Assembly (NCBI GenBank): GCA_965199175.1
Contig: OZ240684.1
Location: 930,001-994,000 of the forward strand
Direction of reading: 5' to 3'
Length of the DNA stretch: 64,000 nt
From: G963923945 sp965199175
Lineage (GTDB): Bacteria > Pseudomonadota > Alphaproteobacteria > G963923945
Within the stretch, counting starts at the first letter, position 1. The number at the start of each line of letters is the position of its first letter. This document shows, piece by piece, positions 56,488 through 64,000 of the stretch. A program made the translations under genes and the position numbers. Below the pieces are notes generated by a model. It was given only the letters and a program-made list of their open reading frames with translations, was not told the DNA's origin and ran no database searches.

Positions 56488-58233
56488 ATGCGGTTTAAGG
56501 TTATGGCTTCACAGCAATCCAGATTTCAAACCTTCTTATTACTGGGCCTTTTTGGGTGCGTCCTGACGGTAATATATGGGGAATCGGGCTTTACGCCATT
56601 TTCCGACACCCAACATATTCAAAAAAAGAACGTTCAGGAAAAGCAAAAAGAAGATATTTCACATACAAACGCTTTTGAGAACAATGTTTCTGAAGACACC
56701 ATCTCACCAGGGGGGCTTTCCGGCCAGCCCCCTTCTGAAGACACGATTCCTGCCAAAGTCATCGATCTGCCTGGACGCTGGGTTGCTGAGCGACCAAACG
56801 ACCTTCTTTCTTTAGAAGAGATCCCTTCTGATACCCCCATCGATGATCCCTTAGGTAATAATATCGGCAGACACGCCCCGCCTGATGATGGTATTCGTCT
56901 GACTGATGCACCTGATGATGTACGTGATCATACGGAAAATCGGGAAACAGTTCACACAGCCACTCAGCCGAATGATACCGATGCGCCTGATGATATGCGT
57001 AATCATACGAAAAGTCAGGAAACGATTCGCACAGCCACTCAACTGAATCATCGGCAAGAAGATTTTGAAAAGACCGTATTTGAGAAAAGAATTCTCGTGC
57101 GTCCGGGTGATACTCTGTCGATGGTCCTTACTGCAGCCGGGGTCGCGAAAGAAGATACCAACGCCACCGTTACCGCCTTGCAACAAATATTTAATCCCAA
57201 ACATCTCAGACCCGGATACAGCGTTGATCTCACCCTTAAAGCTAATCAAAACCCGAATATCCATCTGATCACCAAACAAAACAATAACAGTAACCAGGGT
57301 CTGCGGTTACAAAAAGCAACGATTCAGACCGGACCTCTAAGTTCCATTATTATTGAACATAATGGTATATCCTTCCTGGCTTCCTTATCTGAGCAAGAGG
57401 TCCGGCGTGAGGAACGGCGTTTGAGCGGAGTCATCTTTAACAGCTTGTCACAAGCCGCCCATCAGGCAAAAGTACCAGCCACAGTCATTGGTGAGATGAT
57501 TGATGCCTACAGTTATGATGTTGACTTTCAAAGAGATATCCGCCGGGAAGATCGCTTTGAAGTCATGTATGAAGAACATTTCATCGGTGATCAACCTGTC
57601 CCGGGAACAGCCAAATTGATCCATGCCTCCCTCGAACTCAGCGGCCAAAGATCTCATCTTTACCGCTTTCGTCCTGCTCAGGGAGAAGATGGCTTTTATA
57701 ATGAGAATGGTCAGGGAGTGCGTAAAGCCCTCTTGAGAACGCCGGTAAATGGGGCTCGTTTATCCTCACGCTACGGCATGCGCAAACACCCTATTCTCGG
57801 CTATAATAGAATGCATCGCGGCGTTGATTTTGCCGCTCCTACAGGAACACCTATTTACGCTGCCGGTAATGGCGTCGTCCGGAAAGCTCAATACAACGGC
57901 AATTACGGCCACTATATTGAAATCAAACATAATGAGCGATTTTCCACTGCTTATGCCCATCTCAGCCGTTACGCCAAGGGTGTGAAAGCTGGGGCACATG
58001 TCCGACAAGGACAGATTATTGGCTATGTTGGCTCCACCGGACTTTCCAGCGGACCGCATTTGCATTTCGAGGTCCGGCGCAACAACAAGAGTATCAACCC
58101 GCTCAGTGTGCAATTACCGGCAGCCGAAAAACTAAGCGATGATGACTTGCAGCTTTTTAAGAAGCGGATCGCTGACATACAACAGCGTTATGCCAATCTG
58201 GAGAAAAAAACCGCAGTCGTCAGTCAAAAATAA
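56488..58233 (+). CDS. M23 family metallopeptidase (murein endopeptidase-like)
   Basis: 581 residues. One N-terminal membrane helix (FLLLGLFGCVLTVIYG) anchors it; a long Asp/Thr-rich linker follows, with a 25-residue tandem repeat (DAPDDVRDHTEN and DAPDDMRNHTKS). A LysM/OapA-like region is seen at about 198-245 (RPGDTLSMVLTAAGV). The peptidase domain (about 430-545) has RMHRGVDFAAPTGTPIYA, with zinc ligands His and Asp, and GPHLHFEVR. It would cut peptide crosslinks in the periplasm, as in cell separation or growth. No ribosome site is conspicuous at ATG 56488; ATG 56503 (MASQQSRFQ) is an alternative. Confidence 0.85.
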   Translation: MRFKVMASQQSRFQTFLLLGLFGCVLTVIYGESGFTPFSDTQHIQKKNVQEKQKEDISHTNAFENNVSEDTISPGGLSGQPPSEDTIPAKVIDLPGRWVAERPNDLLSLEEIPSDTPIDDPLGNNIGRHAPPDDGIRLTDAPDDVRDHTENRETVHTATQPNDTDAPDDMRNHTKSQETIRTATQLNHRQEDFEKTVFEKRILVRPGDTLSMVLTAAGVAKEDTNATVTALQQIFNPKHLRPGYSVDLTLKANQNPNIHLITKQNNNSNQGLRLQKATIQTGPLSSIIIEHNGISFLASLSEQEVRREERRLSGVIFNSLSQAAHQAKVPATVIGEMIDAYSYDVDFQRDIRREDRFEVMYEEHFIGDQPVPGTAKLIHASLELSGQRSHLYRFRPAQGEDGFYNENGQGVRKALLRTPVNGARLSSRYGMRKHPILGYNRMHRGVDFAAPTGTPIYAAGNGVVRKAQYNGNYGHYIEIKHNERFSTAYAHLSRYAKGVKAGAHVRQGQIIGYVGSTGLSSGPHLHFEVRRNNKSINPLSVQLPAAEKLSDDDLQLFKKRIADIQQRYANLEKKTAVVSQK

Positions 58234-58337
58234 CCACTCTGGGGTCGGCCTTTGGTCAGAGAGTATCCACACCCATCATTGACCACAACGCCATTCAGGG
58301 ATGAGCAACCAGAATCAGGCCACCTTTGCAAAATATC

Positions 58338-60929
58338 TCAGGAGTCGGAAATTTCCTGGCCGTTAATGGTGAGAACTCTGCCCTTTTGCACAGAAACAGA
58401 CGCCGACTCACCGGCACTTAGAGTGCCTTTTAAAATCATATCAGCCAATGGATTTTGAATATATTTCTGTACAGCCCGCTTGAGAGGCCGCGCCCCATAA
58501 ACCGGGTCGAAACCGATTTTTGCCAACCAATCACCGGCCGCCTGATCCAGTTCGAGAGCGATATGTTTGCCTTCTAATAAGCGACCAATGCGCTTGATTT
58601 GGATATCAACGATTTGACGCATATGATCCCGGCTCAATCGACGGAACAGTAGGATATCGTCAAGACGATTGAGAAATTCGGGCCGAAATGCACCGCGTAC
58701 CACTTCCATCACCTGTGTCTCAATGCTTGAAACGTCTTGATGATCAGCTATACCAGCAATGATATCTCCTCCTAAATTGGACGTCAGAACGATCATTGTA
58801 TTGCGAAAATTAACCGTGCGACCCTGGCCATCTGTCAACCGCCCATCATCCAGGACCTGAAGAAGGATATTGAACACATCAGGATGCGCTTTTTCGACTT
58901 CATCAAGCAAAATCACCTGATAAGGGCGCCGACGAATCGCTTCAGTCAAAGCACCCCCTTCTTCGTAACCAACATAGCCTGGCGGAGCACCAACCAAACG
59001 GGAAACAGCATGTTTTTCCATGTATTCAGACATATCGACCCGCAACATAGCGGTCTCGTCATCGAATAAAAATGCCGCTAAAGCCTTGGTGAGTTCGGTC
59101 TTACCAACACCGGTAGGACCCAGGAACAGAAAAGAGCCAATCGGTCTGTTGGGATCCTGAAGCCCGGTCCGGGCACGCCGTACCGCTTCACTGACCGCCC
59201 GTACCGCTTCCTCCTGACCAACGACCCGATTGCCCAGGCTTTTTTCCATATGCAGCAACTTTTCACGTTCTCCCTCCAGTAATTTATCAACCGGAACACC
59301 GGTCCAGCGAGAAACCACAGCCGCGATATCCCCTTCCTGAACCACTTCTTTCAACATGCGATGACTGCTATTATCATCGCCTTCAAGTTCGGCTAATGTC
59401 GTCTCAAGAGCCGGAATGACGCCGTAGAGAATCTCCCCAGCCCGGGCAAGATCACCATCACGGCGGGCCATTTCCAGATCAAGCCGGGCTCGTTCAAGCT
59501 CTTCTTTAGTTTTTTGCAACGTATTGATTTCGTCTCTTTGAGATTGCCATAGCTGAGTCAGTCGATCTGACTGCTCTTCTAAATCAGCGATCTCATCTTT
59601 CAATCGTTGCAGCCGTTGCTCAGAGTCGGTATCTTTTTCTTTTTCAAGAGCGGTTTGTTCAATTTTGAGCTGGATCACTCGACGATCCAGTTCATCAATA
59701 TTTTCTGGCTTGGAATCAACCTCCATACGCAACCGAGCTGCCGCCTCATCAATCAGGTCGATGGCTTTATCGGGAAGAAAGCGATCACTAATATAGCGGT
59801 CAGACAAATTGGCCGCGGCAATAATCGCCCCATCAGCAATACGTACCCCGTGATGAAGCTCATATTTTTCTTTCAATCCGCGTAAAATAGAAACAGTATC
59901 GGTAACACTTGGCTCCTGGGCCAGCACCGGCTGGAACCGCCGGGCCAGGGCGGCATCTTTTTCAATATGCTTGCGGTATTCATCCAAAGTTGTCGCACCA
60001 ACACAGTGAAGTTCCCCACGCGCCAGGGCCGGTTTCAACATATTGGAAGCATCCATCGCTCCATCAGCAGCACCGGCACCAACCAATGTATGAAGTTCGT
60101 CAATAAAGAGAACCAGATCACCTGCGCAATCGCTCACTTCGGTCAAAACTGCCTTCAGGCGTTCTTCGAATTCACCACGAAATTTAGCACCGGCAATCAA
60201 AGCACCAAGATCAAGCACCAACAGACGCTTGCCCTGCAACGCATCCGGGACATCACCATTGATGATACGCTGAGCCAGACCCTCAACAATGGCTGTCTTA
60301 CCGACACCCGGCTCACCGATAAGAACCGGGTTATTCTTGGTACGGCGGGATAATACCTGGATTGTCCGGCGAATTTCTTCTTCACGTCCAATAACCGGGT
60401 CCAGCTTGCCATCCCGCGCTCGTGCGGTTAAATCGGTGGCATATTTCTCCAGAGCCTGGAGATGATCTTCCGCCTGGATCGAATCCAGTTTCTGCCCTTT
60501 GCGCTCTTTTTCCAAAAGAGGGGCCAGGGTATCGGGAGTCACTCCGCATTCCTTAAGGATACGTGCGGTATGCCCTCCCTGAGTTTGGCTGAGAGCCAAA
60601 AAGAGGGTATCCAATCCGACAAAACGATCTTTGTTACGGGTGGCTAAGTCCTGAGCCTCATCAAAAAGACGAATGAGTTCCGGGGATATATGAACTTGGC
60701 CGCCTTGCACCTTCGGCTCACGGGCCAGTTCCGCTGCAATCAAAGAAGCCGCAACCGCAGGATCCCCACCGCATTGGCTGATCATCCGGGCAGCAAATTG
60801 GTCCTGCCCTTCCAACATCGCCTTGAGGATATGCTCCGGCTTGACATGCTGATGATTGGCGCGGCGCATGTCAGTATGAGCCTGCTTCATGACAGCGCGG
60901 GCACGATCTGTAAATGCCTCAAAATCCAT
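58338..60929 (-). CDS. clpB: Disaggregase chaperone ClpB
   Basis: About 863 residues. An N-terminal Clp repeat domain, NBD1 Walker A GEPGVGKT (about residue 200) with FIDELHTLVGAG, a coiled-coil middle domain (about 405-520) and NBD2 Walker A GPTGVGKTE with LLDEVEKAH. With DnaK it rescues aggregated proteins. The frame extends to ATG 60944, but ATG 60929 begins MDFEAFTDRARAV as in the family and has GGAG nine bases upstream. No heat-shock promoter was recognised. Confidence 0.95.
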   Translation of the reverse strand: MDFEAFTDRARAVMKQAHTDMRRANHQHVKPEHILKAMLEGQDQFAARMISQCGGDPAVAASLIAAELAREPKVQGGQVHISPELIRLFDEAQDLATRNKDRFVGLDTLFLALSQTQGGHTARILKECGVTPDTLAPLLEKERKGQKLDSIQAEDHLQALEKYATDLTARARDGKLDPVIGREEEIRRTIQVLSRRTKNNPVLIGEPGVGKTAIVEGLAQRIINGDVPDALQGKRLLVLDLGALIAGAKFRGEFEERLKAVLTEVSDCAGDLVLFIDELHTLVGAGAADGAMDASNMLKPALARGELHCVGATTLDEYRKHIEKDAALARRFQPVLAQEPSVTDTVSILRGLKEKYELHHGVRIADGAIIAAANLSDRYISDRFLPDKAIDLIDEAAARLRMEVDSKPENIDELDRRVIQLKIEQTALEKEKDTDSEQRLQRLKDEIADLEEQSDRLTQLWQSQRDEINTLQKTKEELERARLDLEMARRDGDLARAGEILYGVIPALETTLAELEGDDNSSHRMLKEVVQEGDIAAVVSRWTGVPVDKLLEGEREKLLHMEKSLGNRVVGQEEAVRAVSEAVRRARTGLQDPNRPIGSFLFLGPTGVGKTELTKALAAFLFDDETAMLRVDMSEYMEKHAVSRLVGAPPGYVGYEEGGALTEAIRRRPYQVILLDEVEKAHPDVFNILLQVLDDGRLTDGQGRTVNFRNTMIVLTSNLGGDIIAGIADHQDVSSIETQVMEVVRGAFRPEFLNRLDDILLFRRLSRDHMRQIVDIQIKRIGRLLEGKHIALELDQAAGDWLAKIGFDPVYGARPLKRAVQKYIQNPLADMILKGTLSAGESASVSVQKGRVLTINGQEISDS

Positions 60930-61202
60930 TCTACCGGGCTCCATTCCTGATTACACAACCATCGAAACCATCAATGCCCCAAAGAGGCCCTATGATTCGT
61001 CACAATGTGATTGTTATATGGAGCAAAAAACCCAGCCGGCAAGACCACCAGATGATCTTAAACAACTGAGATAAATCAGACCACAAGACCGACCTGGCAC
61101 ATGACCCCATCCGGCACCGGAGTGAAAGCCATTCTATAAGCTATGCTCCTGAAAAATGATCCAACAGATTCAGGAAATGCGCATATCAATCGCATCAACG
61201 GC

Positions 61203-61607
61203 TCAGGCTTTGGTCGGTGTTTCAGCCTCCGCAGAAGATCCGGATTCCGATGTGTCATCGTCTTCCTGATGCGCCGATTCTTGCTGATGCTCTGATGATC
61301 GTGCACTGCCATTACGACCCCGGCGCGATGAACCGGAATGATTGTTCTGAGGGCTGGTCTGATTTTGTGCGTTGATCAGACGGTAATAATGCTCGGCATG
61401 CTGATAGAAACTTTCAGCGGCAATTCGATCTCCCGAAGAGCCGGCATCACGGGCCAAAGCCAGATATTTTTCATGAACCTGGTGTAAACTGCCACGAACC
61501 TTTCCATCTGGTCCGTTGCTATCAACAGATTGTCCGCGAAAGCCACTGCCGTTACGCCGTGAAGTCCCGCGGCTGCGCGATTTATGAGAGTAGGAATTTG
61601 ACTTCAT
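61203..61607 (-). CDS. DUF4167 protein
   Basis: 134 residues. A basic, Arg/Gly/Ser-rich start (SHKSRSRGTSRRNGSGFRGQ), the conserved helical block VHEKYLALARDA, DRIAAESFYQHAEHYYRLIN, and an acidic disordered tail. This is the DUF4167 pattern of Alphaproteobacteria, where it usually lies between prmC and clpB as here. Probably RNA- or ribosome-associated, by composition only. Confidence 0.85.
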   Translation of the reverse strand: MKSNSYSHKSRSRGTSRRNGSGFRGQSVDSNGPDGKVRGSLHQVHEKYLALARDAGSSGDRIAAESFYQHAEHYYRLINAQNQTSPQNNHSGSSRRGRNGSARSSEHQQESAHQEDDDTSESGSSAEAETPTKA

Positions 61608-61849
61608 GGTATCTGTTACATTCTTAATCAGAGAGCGTTGAGTGAAATATGTCGAAAGAATTGCGACCGTCTTATCAACAACGCATGGTTTAAATTTCAG
61701 TGGTTACGTTTCAATGAAAGATTATGCGCAGCCGGTTACAAGACCGACACAGCCACATAAGAATAAGATAACAGGCTGGCAGGACTTTCCAAGACTTTTT
61801 TGACTTTTCTGACTTTTTTCCTGATTTAAACATTTTTCCGGATCTGGCT
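61608..61849. other. prmC-DUF4167 intergenic region
   Basis: Contains short TGACTTTT repeats (about 61787-61820) and no gene. Confidence 0.4.
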
Positions 61850-62734
61850 TTATCTGGCTTTTTGCTCAGATGACAGCACCAGGCACCGATCACGGCCACC
61901 TAAATCACACACGACATCCAGCAAACCAAGACCGGATTGACGGGACAACCGGGCAACCTGGTCTGCCTGATCAGACCCCACTTCCAAAAATAAAGCGCCC
62001 CCTGGTTTGAGCTGTTCCCTGATCATTGGCAAGAGACGACGGTAACATTCCAGGCCATCCACGCCACCAGCCAGGGCACGCCGGGGCTCGTAAGATGCCA
62101 CTTCCGGCATCAATCCATCAATTTCACCATCGGGAATATACGGCGGATTGGCCAAAATAACATCAAAAAAACCCTTACATGCACTCATCCAATCACCGGC
62201 AATCCATTCTGTTCGCTCCGCCAAACCAAGAAGAGCTGCATTACGACGAGCCAACCGGCACAAAGCAGGATCAATATCGATGCCAAAGCCAACCGCCGAT
62301 TCGACTGCATGCAAAACCGAGAGCAAAAGGCATCCTGTCCCCACACCCAGATCCAGGACCCGTTTTTCTCCCTTGTCATGGGACGATAAATGTGCCACCG
62401 CAGCTGCAACCAAACATTCGCTATCAGGGCGCGGCTCAAGAGCATCGGGTGATACCTGAAACTCCAAAGACCAAAATTCCCGCCGTCCCAGAATATGGCC
62501 AATAGAGCGACGATGGCATCGCTGCCGGACCCAGTCCCAAAAATGATTCTGATGCTCCGTGCGCACGCTCTGTTGGGGATGACGGATCAAGTCAAGCGGG
62601 CTTTGATCCAGAACAGCAGCCAACAATATCCGCGCCTCATGGCGCGGATCATCAACTCCTGCTGCATCCAGATCCGGGGCTGCTTGCATCATAAGGGTAG
62701 AAACAGAGGTCATTGTATCAAGGATGGGATCCAT
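61850..62734 (-). CDS. prmC: Release factor glutamine methyltransferase PrmC
   Basis: 294 residues. An N-terminal helical domain with DPRHEARILLAAVLDQSPLD and REFWSLEFQVSPDALEPRPD, then a SAM-binding fold (VLDLGVGTGCLLLSV) and the glutamine-binding NPPYIP. It methylates the GGQ glutamine of release factors; prfA is just upstream. ATG 62713 (MTSVSTLM) is an alternative start. Confidence 0.94.
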   Translation of the reverse strand: MDPILDTMTSVSTLMMQAAPDLDAAGVDDPRHEARILLAAVLDQSPLDLIRHPQQSVRTEHQNHFWDWVRQRCHRRSIGHILGRREFWSLEFQVSPDALEPRPDSECLVAAAVAHLSSHDKGEKRVLDLGVGTGCLLLSVLHAVESAVGFGIDIDPALCRLARRNAALLGLAERTEWIAGDWMSACKGFFDVILANPPYIPDGEIDGLMPEVASYEPRRALAGGVDGLECYRRLLPMIREQLKPGGALFLEVGSDQADQVARLSRQSGLGLLDVVCDLGGRDRCLVLSSEQKAR

Positions 62735-62843
62735 CCCCCGGACATACCCAATGATGAGCCGGCCGGCCTGTATAACAAGAAAAGAGTGAACGCTCCAACG
62801 TGATCACCCGAAGCTCCCCCAGCCCTGGCCTTATGGGAATATA

Positions 62844-63923
62844 TCATGATTGTGAATCAGCCAAACGTCTGGATTGATCGGCAACACAGAGAGCTTCAAT
62901 GACTTCATCCAAACCATCCCCGGATAAAATCGCTTCCAGCTTATGCAGTGTCAAACCGATACGGTGGTCGGTGACTCTCCCTTGAGGAAAATTATACGTC
63001 CGGATACGTTCAGAACGGTCCCCTGAGCCAATCTGGCTTTTACGGGTCGCGGCCCGTTCATCTGCTGCTGCTTGTCGTTCGGCTTCATAGAGCCGGGAGC
63101 GCAAGACCTTCATGGCTTTGGCTTTATTTTTATGCTGAGATTTTTCATCCTGACACTGAACAACAAGACCCGAAGGATTATGCGTGATACGTACCGCACT
63201 ATCGGTTGTGTTTACCGACTGACCGCCGGGGCCACTTGCCCGGTAAACATCAATACGTAAGTCTTTTTCATCAATGGTGACATCAACCTCACCTGCTTCG
63301 GGTAAAACCGCCACAGTTGCCGCCGAAGTATGAATGCGACCACCCGATTCAGTTTCCGGGACCCGCTGCACCCGATGAGTCCCGGATTCAAATTTAAGAC
63401 GGGCAAAAACATCGCGGCCGGAAATTGAGGCAATCGCCTCCTTACAGCCACCAATTCCGGTTTCATTCAACGCAACGACATCAACCCGCCATTGATGATT
63501 TTCGGCATAACGAAGATACATCCGAAACAATGTTGCGGCGAATAATGCTGCTTCCTCACCACCGGTTCCAGCCCGAACCTCAATAATTGCATCACGGGCA
63601 TCTGCTTCATCTTTGGGGAGCAAAGCCAGATGAATCTGTTTTTCCAATTCAAAAACAGAACTCTTAAGATCTGCATGTTCATCGGTCGCCAAAGCATACA
63701 TTTCCGGATCCGTTTTGGAATCAGCCAACAAGGATTCGATATCCTGAAGATCATCACGTGCCTTGAGCAAACGGGTAATCTGCCCGGCAACCGGAGAAAT
63801 ATCAGCATATTCCTTCGATAATTTAGCATAAGATTCGGCGTCACTGCCTGCCCCATCAGCCATTTTCTGGGTCAAATTTTGATAGCGTTCAAGCACTGCC
63901 TGATATTTGGACTCAAGAGCCAC
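62844..63923 (-). CDS. prfA: Peptide chain release factor 1
   Basis: 359 residues with EVRAGTGGEEAALFAATLFR, HRVQRVPETESGGRIHTSA, and the catalytic GGQ in ASGPGGQSVNTTDSAVRITH. It terminates translation at UAA and UAG. The gene precedes prmC by 110 bp on the same strand. GTGCATTTATCC-type leader, with no strong ribosome site. Confidence 0.96.
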   Translation of the reverse strand: MALESKYQAVLERYQNLTQKMADGAGSDAESYAKLSKEYADISPVAGQITRLLKARDDLQDIESLLADSKTDPEMYALATDEHADLKSSVFELEKQIHLALLPKDEADARDAIIEVRAGTGGEEAALFAATLFRMYLRYAENHQWRVDVVALNETGIGGCKEAIASISGRDVFARLKFESGTHRVQRVPETESGGRIHTSAATVAVLPEAGEVDVTIDEKDLRIDVYRASGPGGQSVNTTDSAVRITHNPSGLVVQCQDEKSQHKNKAKAMKVLRSRLYEAERQAAADERAATRKSQIGSGDRSERIRTYNFPQGRVTDHRIGLTLHKLEAILSGDGLDEVIEALCVADQSRRLADSQS

Positions 63924-64000
63924 TGGTGCATTTATCCTTAAAAATTTTGCTGACTGTCATCATCAATCGTCATCGTTTAATTTCATCATTTTTCCCAAAT

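Overview
The window looks like an alphaproteobacterial chromosome with an integrated podovirus-type prophage. The host assignment rests on clpB, a DUF4167 gene, prmC and prfA lying together (58.3-63.9 kb), a PleC/DivJ-like histidine kinase, rplM-rpsI, and a 16S-tRNA-Ile-tRNA-Ala-23S-5S operon on the minus strand. I cannot place it below class level from sequence alone.

Left end (1-1.2 kb): a partial minus-strand cytochrome P460-type gene, then an AT-rich repetitive stretch. Prophage (about 1.25-36.9 kb): a CI/LexA-like repressor, a poorly coding early region with two small genes, and a 135-bp iteron-like tandem repeat lead into a T7-type structural run: terminase small and large subunits, portal, scaffold, capsid, tail tubular proteins A and B, an internal virion protein and a tail fibre with its assembly protein. 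A lysis set (XhlA-like protein, GH24 endolysin, 3TM holin) follows, then a large virion protein with a C-terminal nuclease-like domain. No integrase, replication or recombination gene is visible.

Two features stand out. First, between scaffold (ends 11873) and capsid (starts 23935) there is a 12-kb array of six copies of a two-gene cassette. Gene A encodes a small soluble protein with a DUF6973-like core. Gene B encodes an eight-helix membrane protein with a four-fold QxPGW repeat. All six B genes are open, while only two of six A genes are intact; copies of the scaffold gene's 3' end precede several units, showing growth by duplication. Second, a 40-bp palindromic element (fixed core, variable but self-complementary arms) occurs more than 20 times between 5.8 and 27.6 kb, including inside the terminase, portal and tail genes, where it is translated. 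Downstream of the large virion protein are three orphan, truncated copies of its C-terminal domain.

Host segment (37-64 kb): sensor kinase, cutA, rplM-rpsI, a DASS-family transporter, a fatty acid hydroxylase-family protein, a secreted duplicated-domain protein, a frameshifted small lipoprotein, a DUF429 protein, a 5S-like fragment, a frameshifted outer-membrane barrel gene, the rRNA operon with a strong candidate promoter, an M23 peptidase, clpB, DUF4167, prmC and prfA. Several host genes are broken, which suggests ongoing gene decay.
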